DNA from: Anomaloglossus baeobatrachus
Lineage: Eukaryota > Chordata > Amphibia > Anura > Aromobatidae
NCBI RefSeq assembly: GCF_048569485.1
Contig: NC_134353.1
Span: forward strand, 705,404,841-705,468,840
Direction of reading: 5' to 3'
Length of the DNA stretch: 64,000 nt
Shown here: positions 40,553-52,890 of the stretch, piece by piece
Numbering within the stretch: position 1 is the stretch's first letter
How the letters are laid out: each line of letters opens with the position of its first letter
Position numbers and translations under genes: made by a program
Notes under the pieces: model-generated
Databases searched by the model: none
The model's input: the letters and a program-made list of their open reading frames with translations, nothing else
Told to the model about the DNA's origin: nothing

Positions 40553-41380
40553 TGTAGCAGAGCTGGAGTCGTCGTCGGACCTCGTGTGGATTACATCGGA
40601 CCTGCAGGTATGGGTTTTTTGTTTTTTGTTTTTTGTTTTTTTTTAGTTAATAAAGGAGTGAAAGAGGGTTTTGGTTTTTTTTCGTATTTTAGTTCAAATA
40701 CAGGATTTTTTTTTATGTTTCTGTTTTATTTATCTTCACTTACAGATTAGTAATGGGGGGTTCTCATAAATTCCTCCCATTATTAATCTAAGGCTTAGTG
40801 GCAGCTGTGAGCTGTCATTAACCCCCTTGTTACCCCGATTTACCTCCGCACCAGGGCAATTGGGAAGAGCCTGTTAAAGTTCCAGGATTGTCACATCGAA
40901 TGGATGCGACAATTCTGAGGGCTGCAGGCTGCCCTCAACATCCATAGGTCTTCCCAGTCTGAGAATATCAGCCCCCAGCTGTCCATTTTATCATGGCTGG
41001 GTATTAAAATTGGGGGGGCCCGCATGCTGTTTTTTAAAATGACAAATAATTTTTTTTAAAAATCCACATGCGGTGGCTATAACTGTAATACACAGCCAAG
41101 ATAAGCTCGTGGCTGAGGGTTCAGCCTGTAGTCGTATGCTTTATCAATGCTGGGTATCATAATATGGGGGGGGCAATTTTATTGTTTATTTTTACACCAA
41201 TATATACTCACTGCGCCTGTGATTGAAAGTAGGCAGACGCGCTGTCACGCAGGGTGGGGGCGTGGTCTGACTGCAATCAATCGAAGACGCTGGACGGGGG
41301 AAGCAGTGCATATGTATGAAGGATAATGAGCAGCCCCGGAAGTAGTTAGAGCCACGTGCGAGACTATGTAAGTAAATGTG
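40553..41380 (+). repeat. Repeat X, copy 2
   Basis: The most complete uninterrupted copy. It opens with TGTAGCAGAGCTGGAGTCG, GGACCTCGTGTGGATTACAT, then AATAAAGGAGTGAAAGAGGG, ACTTACAGATTAGTAATGGG, CACCAGGGCAATTGGGAAGA, GGCTGGGTATTAAAATTGGG, and ends with a GGCGTGGTCTGACTGCAATC region matching 50890-50920. Confidence 0.75.
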
Positions 41381-41949
41381 CTTGCTCTAATCCCCCTACC
41401 CTTTTCCACCTCCATTTTAAAATGCCAGATTCGGGTCCCCATAGACGGATATGGGGACTGGCGTCCGGCCAGATATCCGGGATCAACTCCAGGCCCGAAT
41501 CGGGTTTTTTTTTTAAAACGCAATTAGATCTGCCCGATCTCAGGTATCTGCGAGTCCACCCATCACTACTTGTTACACAACGCGTTTCCAGGCTTTGTTA
41601 CCTTAAGTAGAAGTTATTTTCCCATTTTGGCAATAATTCTTCATTGAAGACCACTTCTTGCAAGACTTCTTCAAACAATAGACAGTTAAGTGTAGCTGGG
41701 TTCCACTGGTTGCAGCTGCTACGATCCTAATAGCAAAATTATACATCTTCCGATTTCCAAGGGAACTAAGTATTTATCGTTCATCTGCAGCACTAGTTCC
41801 TTGGCCGATGACTGTGATTATGGTCCTCAGCTTTGAATATTTCTTGTTATCCTGTATGCTGAGAAATACAGATAGCTATTTATTATTGTACCTGGAAAGA
41901 AGACTAGAGTGGTTCTGTTGAGGGTAAGATTGAGTAACCTGAAATACTT
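41381..41949. other. Intergenic sequence
   Basis: No gene or repeat was recognised. Confidence 0.35.
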
Positions 41950-42165
41950 AAAGGCGCTCTCACACATCAGGCTTTTTGCTGGTTTGACGGATGTGGCACA
42001 TGCCTGTACAGTATGATACAGGACAGTGGCAGCGCCGCAACATCCGGGTCACAGGACAGCATGTAACCGGTGCTTGTTGCGCTGCCACTGTACTGTATAC
42101 ATTGTACTGGCGTGCGCCGCATCTGTCAAACCGGCGAAAAGCCGGATGTGTGAGAGCACCCTAAT
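41950..42165. mobile_element. Foldback MITE
   Basis: The ends AGGCGCTCTCACACATC and GATGTGTGAGAGCACCCT are inverted. The interior arms GCGCTGCCACTGTACTGTA are also inverted. Confidence 0.75.
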
Positions 42166-42399
42166 TCAGCCATTTCATAGACCCAAATATGTAGTTTAGT
42201 TGATGTAGCCTAACATATCTATTTATAAATGCTTTTGTTTTCTACTAACACATATATAAATATATTCAGTGAATTTCCTTAATACAAAATGCCAGCATAT
42301 GTAAGTCAAAGATGACACCTGCATCGTGGATGCCTAAAGTAATAAGGAGATTGAAAACACCCAAAGTTTGGAACAACCAATCCAGTAGAGACGAAGCAA

Positions 42400-42790
42400 G
42401 TTGCTACACGCACCGAGCCTGACCTGCGATATATGATTGGACTATGTTATGTCTACACCCTTTTCTTATCTAGAACTATAAAAGTTTTGTGAACAATAAA
42501 CGAGCAGAATTCCTTTGGTGTCCGTCATGGAAGGAAGTTCATAACCGATTTAAGTCTGTTATTTCTTCCCGCGTGCACACATGACATTATAATCTGAAAG
42601 AGCAGTCAGATCTTGAGAGACCCCTAGTGTCTCCCCTCAACAGTTCGGCTAGCATACTCCACATCACACCAGACCTACTCCTGGGATTACGGTGTGGCAT
42701 TGTATTAATGTACAGTAGCCGACCCCTCTCGCCTTCATAACAGGTACACTTAACAGTTTGGCGTTACATTGAACTGGTTCTTGAACCAGT
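42400..42790 (+). mobile_element. Possible LTR remnant (fossil)
   Basis: CTATAAAAG at about 42478 and AATAAA at about 42497 are followed by sequence ending AACAGTTTGGCGTTACAT, which resembles the LTR/primer-binding-site boundary of some retroviral LTRs. Its upstream edge is unclear, so this is a weak call. Confidence 0.3.
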
Positions 42791-42816
42791 GCTATGCCCA
42801 TTTTTTAGTAGTGTTA

Positions 42817-43387
42817 AGGGGCTTTACACGCTGCGACATCGCTAATGCGGAGTTGTTGGGGTCACGGAATTTGTGACGCACATCCGGCCGCATTAGCGAT
42901 GTTGCTGCGTGTGACACCGATGAGCGATTTTGCATCGTTGCAAAAACGTGCAAAATCGCTCATCGGTGACATGGGGGTCCATTCTCGATTATCGTTACTG
43001 CAGCAGTAACGATGTAGTTCGTCGCTCCTGCGGCAGCACACATCGGTATGTGTGACGCCGCAGGAACGAGGAAGCTCTCCTTACCTGCCTCCCGGCCGCT
43101 ATGCGGAAGGAAGGAGGTGGGCGGGATGTTACGTCCCGCTCATCTCCGCCCCTCCGCTGCTATTGGGCGGCCGCTTCGTGACATCGCTGTGACGCCGCAC
43201 GGACCGCCCCCATAGAAAGGAGGCGGTTCGCCGGTCACAGCGACGTCGCCGGGCAGGTAAGTATGTGTAACGGATCTGGGCGATGTTGTGCGGCACGGGC
43301 AGCGATTTGCCCGTGTCGCGCAACAGATGGGGGCGGGTACCCACACTAGCGATATCGGGACCGATATCGCAGTGTGTAAAGTAGCCT
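42817..43387. mobile_element. Foldback MITE with several inner hairpins (CTTTACACGCTGCGAC family)
   Basis: The ends AGGGGCTTTACACGCTGCG and CGCAGTGTGTAAAGTAGCCT are flanked by TTA (42814-42816 and 43388-43390). Inner inverted pairs include ATGAGCGATTTTGC/GCAAAATCGCTCAT. Confidence 0.78.
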
Positions 43388-44845
43388 TTACTGTGAGCAG
43401 CCTGTGGGACCTAAACATGTTACCATGGTCTGAAGCATCTTTGGACTTATTTCTCATTCGTCGGCAATTGCAGAGGGAGCTGCCAGCAGCAGATTTTAGT
43501 GATTTATGTGCCCCAAGGCATTCAACAAGCACCTAAGTATGTCTGCGTATGTCTCCATGTAGAACTCATACTTGATACCAAATAAATCAAGGTTTTTTTG
43601 AACATTTTGATTCCATTTTTTCAACATTTGCATATCACTAACATGTCTATAGATTCTGTGATTTCCATACCTCCACGACGTTTCCTTCTTGGTGTTACAA
43701 TTTCAATGCTGAAGAGTGATATAGAGTATATCACAAAATTCAGTACACTCCTCACATTCTGGAAATAGGTTATTATAGCTTTTCATGGGACAACACTGAA
43801 GATATGACACTTTGCCTACTTTACATTGCATCAGTGTACGGCTTGTATAACAGTGTAAATTTGGTGTGTCCTCTAAATAACTTCACACAGCCATTAATGT
43901 AAAACCCGCTGGCAACAAAAGTGAGTACACCCCGAAGTGAAAATGGCCAATTAGCCATTTTCTCTCCCAGGTGTTATGTGATTCATTAGTGTTACACGGT
44001 CTCAGGAATTAAATTTGGTGTTAGGGTATGTGCGCACGTTGCGTTCTGCCGTGACAAATATTCTGCGTTTTGTCACTACATGTGCATTTCAAAACACATC
44101 CAAAACACTGCATTTTGAATGCGGAATGGATGAATTTTTGACAGTGCGTTCCCACTCGGATCTGCTATATCCCCATAGAACATGGCTGGCTGTGAGACAG
44201 AGCCACGCGATCAGAATGAACTGTGATGAACTTTACCCGACTTCATTGTCATCACACGGCTCTGTCTGTGTGCCGCGGCCTGATTTGCGGTGAAGGACTC
44301 ACCGGTGACCGCAAATTCCCTGAGTGACTGAAGTGAGCAGCACGATCAGCGGTGCCATCACTCAGGTTACCCGCGGCCAGCTGGAGTCCTCCGCCGAATC
44401 ACCGCAAATAACCTGAGTTACGGCACCGCTGATCACTGGACTCACTTCAGTCACTCGGGTGACTTGCTGTCACAGTTGGACTCCAGCTATAGCCGCCCAC
44501 GGGTCACCCGAGTGACTGAAATGAGCTGTGCGATCAGCGGTGCCATCACTTAGGTTACCCGCGGCCACAGCTGTAGTCCTCCACCTGAGACAGTTGGAGA
44601 ATCCAGCGGTGTCCGCTGGTAACCTGAGTGACGTCATTGCTGACAGTGCGACTCACTTCAGTTGCTGCATGGAGCTCACAGAGAGCGGTCGTGCTCTACG
44701 GCCGCTCCTGTCAGCTTTCGATGTAGCAGAGCTGGATGCGTCGTGGGACCTCGTGTGGATTACGTCTGACCTGGAGGGGTGTTTGGGGATTTTAATAAAG
44801 TGGTGAAAGAGGGTGATTTTTTTTGTTTTTTTTATTCCAAATAAA

Positions 44846-45040
44846 GAGAATTTTGTTTACTCACCGTAAATTCTTTTTCTTATAGTTCCATCTTGGGAGT
44901 CCAGACCTTGGGTGTATAGCTTCTGCCTCCGGAGGATACACAAAGTACTACACCTAAAAGGTGTAGCTCCTCCCTCTGAGCCTATACACCCCCTGGTGAA
45001 CCAGTCACAACCAGTTTAGTGCAAAAGCTGAAGGAGAATA
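44846..45040 (-). repeat. DIRS C 3' inverted terminal repeat
   Basis: It contains GGGTGTATAGCTTCTGCCTC and the GTACTACACCTAAAAGGTGT stem. Its inverse lies at about 50300-50440. Confidence 0.85.
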
Positions 45041-45147
45041 GCCACCCACAAGCAGAACAGAGCAAGAGCCGGAACAACCGGAGACTCTGTTCACGCCAAC
45101 AGCATGTGAAAACACACGGAACAAGGAAATTGCCAACAGGGAGGGTG

Positions 45148-45262
45148 ATGGGTCTCCCAAGACGGAAGTATAAGAAAAAGAATTTATGGTAAGTAAACAA
45201 AATTCTCTTTTTCTTTATCGTTCCTTTGGGAGACCCAGACCTTGGGACGTTCCAAAGCAGTC
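45148..45262 (-). repeat. DIRS C internal complementary region
   Basis: Joined inverse tips (GAATTTATGGTAAGTAAACA next to TTTATCGTTCCTTTGGGAGA). Confidence 0.85.
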
Positions 45263-45312
45263 CCTGGGTGGGAAATAAACAAAAAAACTAAGAAGTAGGC
45301 AGAAACCTAACT

Positions 45313-46330
45313 TCACAAATGGGCGACCGCCACCTGAAGGATGGGTCTTCCCAAGCTCGCATCTGCCGAAGCATGAGCATGCACTCGGTAGTGCTTCGAG
45401 AAGGTATGCAGGCTAGCCCAAGTGGCAGCCTGACAGACTTGCTGAGCCGTAGCCTGGTGCCGAAAAGCCCAAGAGGCACCGACAGCCCTGGTCGAGTGCG
45501 CTTTGATCCCCGGCGGGGGAGGAGCCTGCGAACTTTGGTAGGCGTCCGAAATGGTCGACCTAATCCAACGGGCTAAGGTCGGCTTAGAAGCAGGGAGGCC
45601 CTTGCGCCGACCTGTGGTTAGCACAAAAAGAGAGGTACACCGCCTAAGCGCAGCGGTGCGAGACACATAGATCCGGAGAGCACGCACCAGATCTAGAGTA
45701 TGTAGAGCTTTTTCAAAGCGATGAACAGGGGCCAGACAGAAGGAAGGTAAGGTAATGTCCTGGTTAAGGTGAAAGGTAGAAACCACCTTAGGAAGAAAGT
45801 CCGGAGTCGGACGGAGAACCACCTTGTCTTGATGAAAGACTAAAAAGGGTGACTCCGAGGAGAGCGCAGCCAAATCAGAGACTCTCCTGAGAGAAGTTAT
45901 AGCAACCAGAAAGAAAGGCCACTTTCTGTGAGAGACGATACAAAGAAACCTCCCTAAGGGGCTCAAAGGGGGGTTTCTGCAAGACCGTGAGAACCAAGTT
46001 AAGGTCCCAGGGTTCCAAGGGCCGCCGGTAAGGCGGGATGATGTGAGACGCGCCCTGCATGAAGGTGCGGGCCTGAGCCAGCCGAGCTAGACGCAGCTGG
46101 AACAGGACTGACGGCCGAAACCTGTCCCTTGAGAGAGTTGAGGGACAGACCTAGCTGCAGACCGGACTGTAGAAAAGACAGAAGGGTCGGCAAGGAGAAT
46201 GGCCGGTAGAGCGACACCAGGACAGGAAAATTTTCCAAGTCCTGTGATAGATCTTAGCGGACGAAGACTTACGGGCCCGAGTCATAGTGTAGATGACTTC
46301 AGGGGGAATACCAGAAGCCATCAAAATCCA
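45313..46330 (-). pseudogene. DIRS C tyrosine recombinase region
   Basis: Visible motifs: YHRTWKIFLSWC near the N-terminal side and HSTRAVGASWAFRHQATAQQ with TFSKHYRVH at the catalytic end. Treated as a fossil. Confidence 0.78.
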
Positions 46331-46879
46331 GGACTCAAGAGCCACGCCGTCAATTTGAGGGCCGCAGAATTCGGGCGGAAGAACAGACCTTGCGAGAGTA
46401 GGTCTGGACGGTCCGGGAGAGGCCACGGCATCTCTACGGACAGTTGGAGCAGGTCCGGATACCAAGCTCGCCTGGGCCAGTCCGGTGCAATGAGGATGAC
46501 TCGACGACCCTCCATTCTGATCTTGCGCAGGACTCTGGGCAAGAGGGCTAGAGGGGGAAACACGTAGGACAGACGAAACTGGGACCAGTCCTGAACCAGA
46601 GCGTCCGCGGCGAAGGCCTGAGGATCGTGGGAGCGAGCCACGTAGACAGGAACCTTGTTGTTGTGACGGGATGCCATTAGGTCCACGTCCGGAGTGCCCC
46701 ATTTGCGGCAGATCGACTGAAAGACTGACGGGTGCAGGGACCACTCGCCACCGTCCACGGATTGACGGCTGAGATAATCTGCCTCCCAGTTGTCCACGCC
46801 TGGGATGTGGACTGCGGATATGGTGGACCTGGAGTCCTCCGCCCACTGAAGAATGCGTTGTACCTCCATCATTGCCAGG

Positions 46880-47150
46880 CGGCTGCGTGTCCCGCCTTGA
46901 TGGTTGATGTAGGCAACCGCTGTCGCGTTGTCTGACTGGACTCGAATGTGCCTGCCCGCCAGCAGATGGTGAAATGCTAGGAGAGCTAGAAGTACAGCTC
47001 TGATTTCCAGCACATTGATTGAAAGGGCTGACTCGGACGGAGTCCAAGTGCCCTGTGCTCTGTGGTAGAGACATACCGCTCCCCAGCCGGATAGACTGGC
47101 ATCCGTGGTGAGAATCACCCAGGACGGGGCCAGGAAGGAGCGCCCTTGGG
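46880..47150 (-). pseudogene. DIRS C RNase H region
   Basis: TTDASLSGWGAVCLYHRAQG, INVLEIRAVLLALLAF and DNATAVAYINHQGG are RNase H motifs of the DIRS pol. Confidence 0.8.
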
Positions 47151-47490
47151 ACAGGGAGAGGGGCCGAAGCCACCACTGAAGAGAGCTCTTGGTCTGTGGC
47201 GACAGAGCCACTGACTTGTGTAAGGAGGAAGGCCGCTTGTCCCAACAGCAAAGAATGTCCAGCTGCAGGGGGCGCAGATGGAACTGGGCAAAGGGAACAG
47301 CCTCCATGGACGCCACCATTTGACCCAGCACCTGCATCAGACGCCTGAGGGTATAACAGCGGGGCCTCAGGAGAGAGCGCACCGCCAACTGGAGTGACAG
47401 CTGTTTGTCTAAGGGCTACTTCACAAGTGCCGGCAGAGTCTCGAACTGCATCCCTAGGTATGTGAGACTTTTGGTCGGAGTCAGAGTGGA

Positions 47491-48018
47491 TTAGGGAAGA
47501 TTGACAAGCCACCCGAATTGGGCTAGAGTGCTGAGAGTGAGCGAGACACTCCGCTGACAGTCTGCGCTGGATGGCGCTTTGACTAGAAGGTCGTCCAGGT
47601 AGGGGAGCACTGCCAACCCCTGAAGGTGCAGAACCGCAATCACGGCTGCCATGACCTTGGTGAAAACCCGAGGGGCCGCGGCTAACCCGAAGGGGAGAGC
47701 CACGAATTGGAAATGATCGTCTCCTATTGCAAAGCGTAGCCAACGCTGGTGTGAAACCGCAATGGGCACATGCAGATAGGCATCTCTGATGTCGATGGAC
47801 GCCAGGAAATCCCCTTGGGTCATTGAGGCAATGACTGATCGCAGGGACTCCATGCGAAAGTGCCGCACCCGAACATGCTTGTTGAGAAGCTTGAGATCCA
47901 GGACGGGCCTGAAGGTACCGTTCTTTTTGGGAACTAGGAAGAGGTTTGAGTAGAAACCTCTGAACCGTTCCCGGGCGGAAACTGGTACAATTACTCCGTT
48001 GGCCTGCAAGGCTGCCAC
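47491..48018 (-). pseudogene. DIRS C reverse transcriptase region
   Basis: FRPVLDLKLLNKHV, DFLASIDIRDAYLHVPI, FVALPFGLAAAPRVFTKVM and VLPYLDDLLVKAPS cover the palm motifs, including the catalytic DD box. Confidence 0.88.
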
Positions 48019-48218
48019 GGCCTGTGAGAAGGCGGCGGCCTTTGAGCAGGGGGGAGTTGAGAGGAAAAAATCTGTTTGGCGGGCTGGAAGAAAATTCTAT
48101 CCTGTAGCCGTGAGAGATGATATCTCTCACCCACTGATCGGAGACTTGTTGAAACCAAGCGTCGCCAAAGTGGGAGAGCCTGCCACCGACTAAGAACGTT
48201 GCTGGAGCGGGCAGAGAG

Positions 48219-49190
48219 TCACGAGGAGGCTGCCTTAGTGGCAGAACCTCCTGCGGTCTTCTGTGGACGCGCTTTTGAGCGCCAGTTGGATTTCTGGTCC
48301 TTAGCTGAGTTAGCGGACGAGGAGGAGGGCTTAGAGGACGACCAGTTGGAGGAACGAAAGGAGCGAAACCTCGACTGAATCCTACCCTGGGCAGGTTTCC
48401 TGGTCTTGGTCTGTGGCATGGAAGTACTCTTCCCGCCAGTAGCCTCTTTAATAATTTCATCCAGCTGTTCACCGAACAGCCGGGAACCAGCAAAAGGGAG
48501 CCCAGCAAGGTACTTCTTTGAAGAAGCATCTGCCTTCCACTCTCGAAGCCACAAGGTCCTGCGGATAACGAGGGAATTAGCCGAAGCCACCGCAGCGCGG
48601 TGAGAAGCCTCCAGCATGGCAGACATGGCATAAGAAGAAAAAGCTGAAGCTTGAGAAGTTAAGGCAACCATCTCGGTCATAGATTCCCTGGTGAGGGAAT
48701 GCATCTCCTCCAGACTAGCAGAGATGGCTTTGAGGGCCCACACTGCTGCAAAAGTTGGAGAAAACGCGGCCCCCACCGCTTCATACACGGATTTGGCCAG
48801 AAGGTCAATCTGACGGTCAGTGGCATCCTTAAGGGAAGTGCCATCAGCCACCGACACAACGGTCCGGGCTGAGAGCCTAGACACCGGAGGGTCTACCTTT
48901 GGGGAGTGAGCCCACTCCTTGACCACCTCAGGTGGAAAGGGAAAACGGTCATCAGAACCACGCTTTGGGAAGCGTTTGTCAGGACAGGCCCTGGGTTTGG
49001 TCACAGCGGCCTGAAAACTGGAGTGGTTAAAGAACACACTCTTTACTCTCTTAGGCGAGGTAAACTGGTGCTTTTCTGCCAGAGAGGGTTGCTCCTCTGA
49101 TACTGGCGGATTGAGATCCAGTACAGAATTAATGGAAGCAATCAAGTAACTAAATTCTGAGTCACCCTCGGAAGGATCAATGGGGCACAT
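48219..49190 (-). pseudogene. DIRS C gag-like (ORF1) region
   Basis: An open stretch of 323 codons with an acidic start (CPIDPSEGDSEFS), a central PPVSRLSARTVVSVADGTS block and a Ser/Lys-rich basic tail, typical of the first DIRS reading frame. Confidence 0.7.
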
Positions 49191-51440
49191 GGAGTTAGCC
49201 TCCTGCAGGAGCAGCCTGAGAGACCACTAGAGCCGAGACCCCAGGACGTGACACCTCCAAGTTAGAGCAGACCTCACAATGTGGATAGGTGCTCGCTTCA
49301 GGCAGCGGAAGCTTACATGCAGCACATACAGCATAAAGCTTTGGAGCCTTGCTCCTTGTGTGAGACATGCTGCCTGAGTGGGGGGAAACAGCTTCTATAA
49401 AGGGAATGAATCCCAGGGAGAATATAGCAGAGGTCCACAACCGGAGACCGGCTGTGGCTTACCAGACCGCTGGAAGCGGTGTTGTGTGCCCTCCAGATCC
49501 CGAAGCCCGGACCCCCAATGCACAGCACCTCAGCAGGGATGCAGAGTGCAGGACGGGCCAGAACAGAGTGAAACCTGCCCAAGAAAATGGTCGCCGGAGC
49601 GAAGAGAAGGGGCGGAACCTTGGGCGTCCCTGTAGGACGTCCCTGTAGGAAGGGCGGAATCTGGAGGGCCATAGAGGCCTGCAGGGGGGGAGTCGCACAC
49701 AAGCAGTGAGGAGGGTCCCTCCCCTGTGCAGGACGGCCACCGGGAGTGACATGCGAGGGCCGGTAACAGAAACTAGGCCTCCGGCGAAGCCGGGGCCTAA
49801 ATTTAAGCAGCGAGGCGCGCAGGCACTATCGGCGCGGTTCTCGAGCGAAAAGCCAGAGGACCGGCCGGAAATGCTAAAAAACACAGTAAACACACTCTCC
49901 CCCCACAATAAATGACAGGGACCCCCAACATATGAACGTCTCAAGGTACTTAGCTGCTGAGACGCAGGGCTAGGTCCCTGGGGGTGAGTGCTCCGGTCCA
50001 GCAGGGTCCTCAAGGGGCTGTGGCCAGAGACCGGTCTCCTGCCAGGCATGGAGACCGTGCTGGGTCCCACTTCAATCCAGAGCCCAGGAGGGATGGTGAA
50101 GGAGCACAGCATGTAAGGATCCAGCCTTGGAAATCAACCTTACAACACCACCGACACAGTGGGGTGAGAAGGGACATGCCGGGAGTCCAGACGTGGACCC
50201 ACATTTCTTCAATCTTCTTCCAAAAAAAGGAAAAAAAAGGAAAAAATCATATGAGAACGCATGTGTGGATGTATGCCTCCTGAACACAAAGCGAAAAACT
50301 GGTTGTGACTGGTTCACCTGGGGGTGTATAGGCTCAGAGGGAGGAGCTACACCTTTTAGGTGTAGTACTTTGTGTGTCCTCCGGAGGCAGAAGCTATACA
50401 CCCAAGGTCTGGGTCTCCCAAAGCAACGATAAAGAAAAAGGAATTTTTGGGTGTATGTGTTTATTTTCTATAACTTACAGATTAATCATGGGGGGTGTCT
50501 CAGACACCTGCCATGATTAACCTAGGACTTAGTGGCGGCTATGGCCTGCCATTAACTCTTTAATACCCCGATTGCCACCGCACCAGGGCAATTAGGGATG
50601 AGCCGGGTAGAGTCCCAGGACTGTTGCATCTACTGGATGCTACAATTCCAGGCGGCTGCTGGCTGATATTTTTAGGCTGTGGAGCTCCCCATAACGTGGG
50701 GCTCCCCATCCTGAAAATACCAGCCTTCAGTCATGTGGCTTTACCTTGGCTGGTATTAAAATTGGGGAGGGGAGGGATCCACATGCTTGGTTTTTTTTTT
50801 TTTTAAATCATCTATTTTACTTCACGATATAGACCCGCTCACCGGCGGCTGTGATTGGTTGCAGGGAGACAGCTGTCACAGAGTGGGGTGTGTCTGAATG
50901 CAACCAATCATAGGCCAGGTGGGCGGGGGAAGCAGTTAATACGAGATGGAATAATGAGCGACCGGAATTTTCAAAAGCAGGAGAAGCCGCTGGAGCAGTG
51001 TGACAGCCGTGCAGCGCTGCACTGGTGATCGGTGAGTATGAAAGAGAGAGGGAGAGACAGACCGACCAACTGACAGAGAGACATCGACAGCGAGAAAGAG
51101 ACCGACCGTCAGACAGAGAGGGAGAGACTGACAGACAGAGAGAGAGATACCGACAGACAGAGAGAGAGAGAGAGACACATCGATTCATTGGGTGGAAAAT
51201 ACATCCAAAACGCACAAAATAAGTGACATGTTGCTTTTTAGAACGCATCGATTTTGTAAAAAATTTGGCATCCAAAACGCTGCGTTTTAAAACGCAACCT
51301 GCGCATGGAATTTGCTTAATGGTCATAGACTTTGCTGGGGATACAGAACATATGCGTTTACGCTGCAGTTTAAACCGCTGCGTAAACGCATTAAAAAAAG
51401 CAACATGCGCACACAGACTTATAGCTCACACACTCTCTTA

Positions 51441-51732
51441 GGCTATATGCGCACGCTGCGTATTTGGTCGCAGACTTTTCTGCAGCAAATCTGCGTCTCC
51501 TGTGAGAAAAAAAAAGAGTTTTTTTCATGCGTTTCCTATGCATTCTGGGGTGAAGAAACACTGAAAGAATTGATTTGCTTCAGATTTATTCTGCACCAAA
51601 TCTGCAAGGGGAAAAAAAAAGCAACATGTGCACAAAACTTCAGGATTCCCATTGACTTTGCTGGTATGAGGATTTGCATGCAGTTTTGTGACAAAACCAC
51701 TAATAAAAGAAAGCATAAAAACGCACATAGTC
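51441..51732. mobile_element. Foldback MITE (GTGCGCAC family) inside Tc1 H
   Basis: The ends GGCTATATGCGCACGCTGCG and AAAACGCACATAGTC are flanked by TTA on both sides (51438-51440 and 51733-51735). The Tc1 sequence continues across the site, which proves the 3-bp duplication. Confidence 0.85.
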
Positions 51733-52499
51733 TTATATTAGTCACTAGAAGTTCAACATGGCACCTCATGGCAAAGACTTCTCGGAGCATCTGAGAAAAA
51801 AAAATTCTTGCTCTATATAAAGATGATCGAGGCTATAAGATTCACATCACTCTGAAACTGAGCTGCAGCATGGTAACCAAGACCAAACAGCAGGTTAACA
51901 AGCCAGGTGCCAATCAGAACAGGCCTCCCCATGGTCAACCAAAATTGATTGCACGTGCTCAGTGTCATATTCAGAGGATGTCTTCTCAAAATAGACATGA
52001 GTGCTCCCAGCATTGCTGCAGAGGATAAAGGGGCGGGGCAGCCTGTCAGTGCTCCAACCATACGCTGCACACTGCAGAAGGAAGCCTCTTCTAAAGATGA
52101 TTCACAAGAGAGCCCACAAACAGATTACTGTAGACAAGCAGACTAGGGACATGGATCAGTGGAACGCTGGAGCGCTATCCTGTGGTCTGATCAGATAAAC
52201 TTATTTGTTTCAGATGGGGTCAAGTATGCGTGGCAGCAACCAGGAGAGGAGTACAAAGACAAGTGCCTACAGTCAAGCATGGTGGTAGGATTGTCATGGT
52301 TTTGGGCTGCATGAGTGCTGCTGGCTGTGGGGAGATACAGTTCATTGAGGGAACCATGTATGCCAACATATACGTACTGAAGCAGAGCATGATCCCCTCC
52401 CTTCAGAAACTGGATCGCAGGGAAATATTCCCAAGACAGTGCTTCAGTAAAATGGTGGACAGATAAAATATTGACACTTTTTGCACAATATGCCTGTTT

Positions 52500-52867
52500 T
52501 CTCTTCGAGTATGCGCACACGATGAGGACCTGCTGCATCCTGGACACGACGGGTCCTGACCTGCGGGGCCACAAGTCTCCTCTGCAGGAGACCGCAGTTG
52601 TTCATGCCCACAATCCGGACTCAGGCAGTTGTGGTCTCTCACTGTGCTCTCCCTGAGAAGAACGCTGGCGTCTACACAGCAAAGAATTGACATGCTGCAG
52701 CTCAGGAAACCACACAGCAGGTCAGCAGGTTAGTTTTCACTGCGGGAAGAATGAACAGTGGGCATGGGATTTTTAGAAATCCTATCCACTGTGCTTGTAC
52801 TGTACAATGCAGTGTTTTGGGCGCAGCTGACACACGCTGTGAACCATAATTGTGGGAACGCAGCCTT
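52500..52867. mobile_element. Unassigned insertion near the right end of Tc1 H
   Basis: It separates the transposase 3' flank from the terminal GGGGTGTACTCACTTTTG. It has GTATGCGCACACGATGAG at its left and GGAACGCAGCCTTA at its right, so it may be another MITE of the same type. Confidence 0.45.
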
Positions 52868-52890
52868 AGGGGTGTACTCACTTTTGCTGC

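Larger units (their letters stand above)
44846..50440 (-). mobile_element. DIRS-type retroelement, copy C (fossil)
   Basis: A full-layout DIRS element on the minus strand inside repeat X3. It has both inverted terminal repeats, a leader, gag-like, RT, RNase H and recombinase regions, and an ICR. Its coding region looks the least damaged in the window, with only a handful of breaks by eye. Its right-tail copy and its ICR differ at about 5 of 57 bases, so it is older than A, B and D. Same subfamily as D. Confidence 0.9.
44530..51050 (+). repeat. Repeat X, copy 3, split by DIRS C
   Basis: The left part (about 44530-44845) has GGACCTCGTGTGGATTACGT and a GTGGTGAAAGAGGGTGATTT block. The right part (50441-51050) resumes with TATAACTTACAGATTAATCA, TTGCCACCGCACCAGGGCAA and GGCTGGTATTAAAATTGGGG. 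Upstream 44340-44650 holds direct and inverted CGATCAGCGGTGCCATCAC repeats. Confidence 0.72.
44024..51418. mobile_element. MITE (GTGCGCAC family) hosting repeat X3 and DIRS C
   Basis: The left end is GGGTATGTGCGCACGTTGCG and the right end AGCAACATGCGCACACAGAC, flanked by TTA (44021-44023 and 51419-51421) within Tc1 H. The outer arms share AAAACGC...GCGTTTT palindromes. Confidence 0.7.
43722..52890 (+). mobile_element. Tc1-like DNA transposon H, decayed, split by nested insertions
   Basis: The left end (43722-44023) has the known Tc1 block ACAACACTGAAGATATGACA ... GGCAACAAAAGTGAGTACAC. The element resumes at 51419-51440 and at 51733-52499 and ends near 52890 (GGGGTGTACTCACTTTTGCT). Coding remnants start at ATG 51748 (MAPHGKDFSEHL) and include TVKHGGRIVMVLGCMSAAG. 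Insertions at 44024-51418, 51441-51732 and about 52500-52867 interrupt it. Many further changes make it inactive. Confidence 0.82.

Noticed and set aside
46151-48631. 826-codon frame on minus inside DIRS C taken as a host gene
   Set aside because: It runs over the RT, RNase H and recombinase region of the DIRS element and is part of that fossil, not a separate gene.
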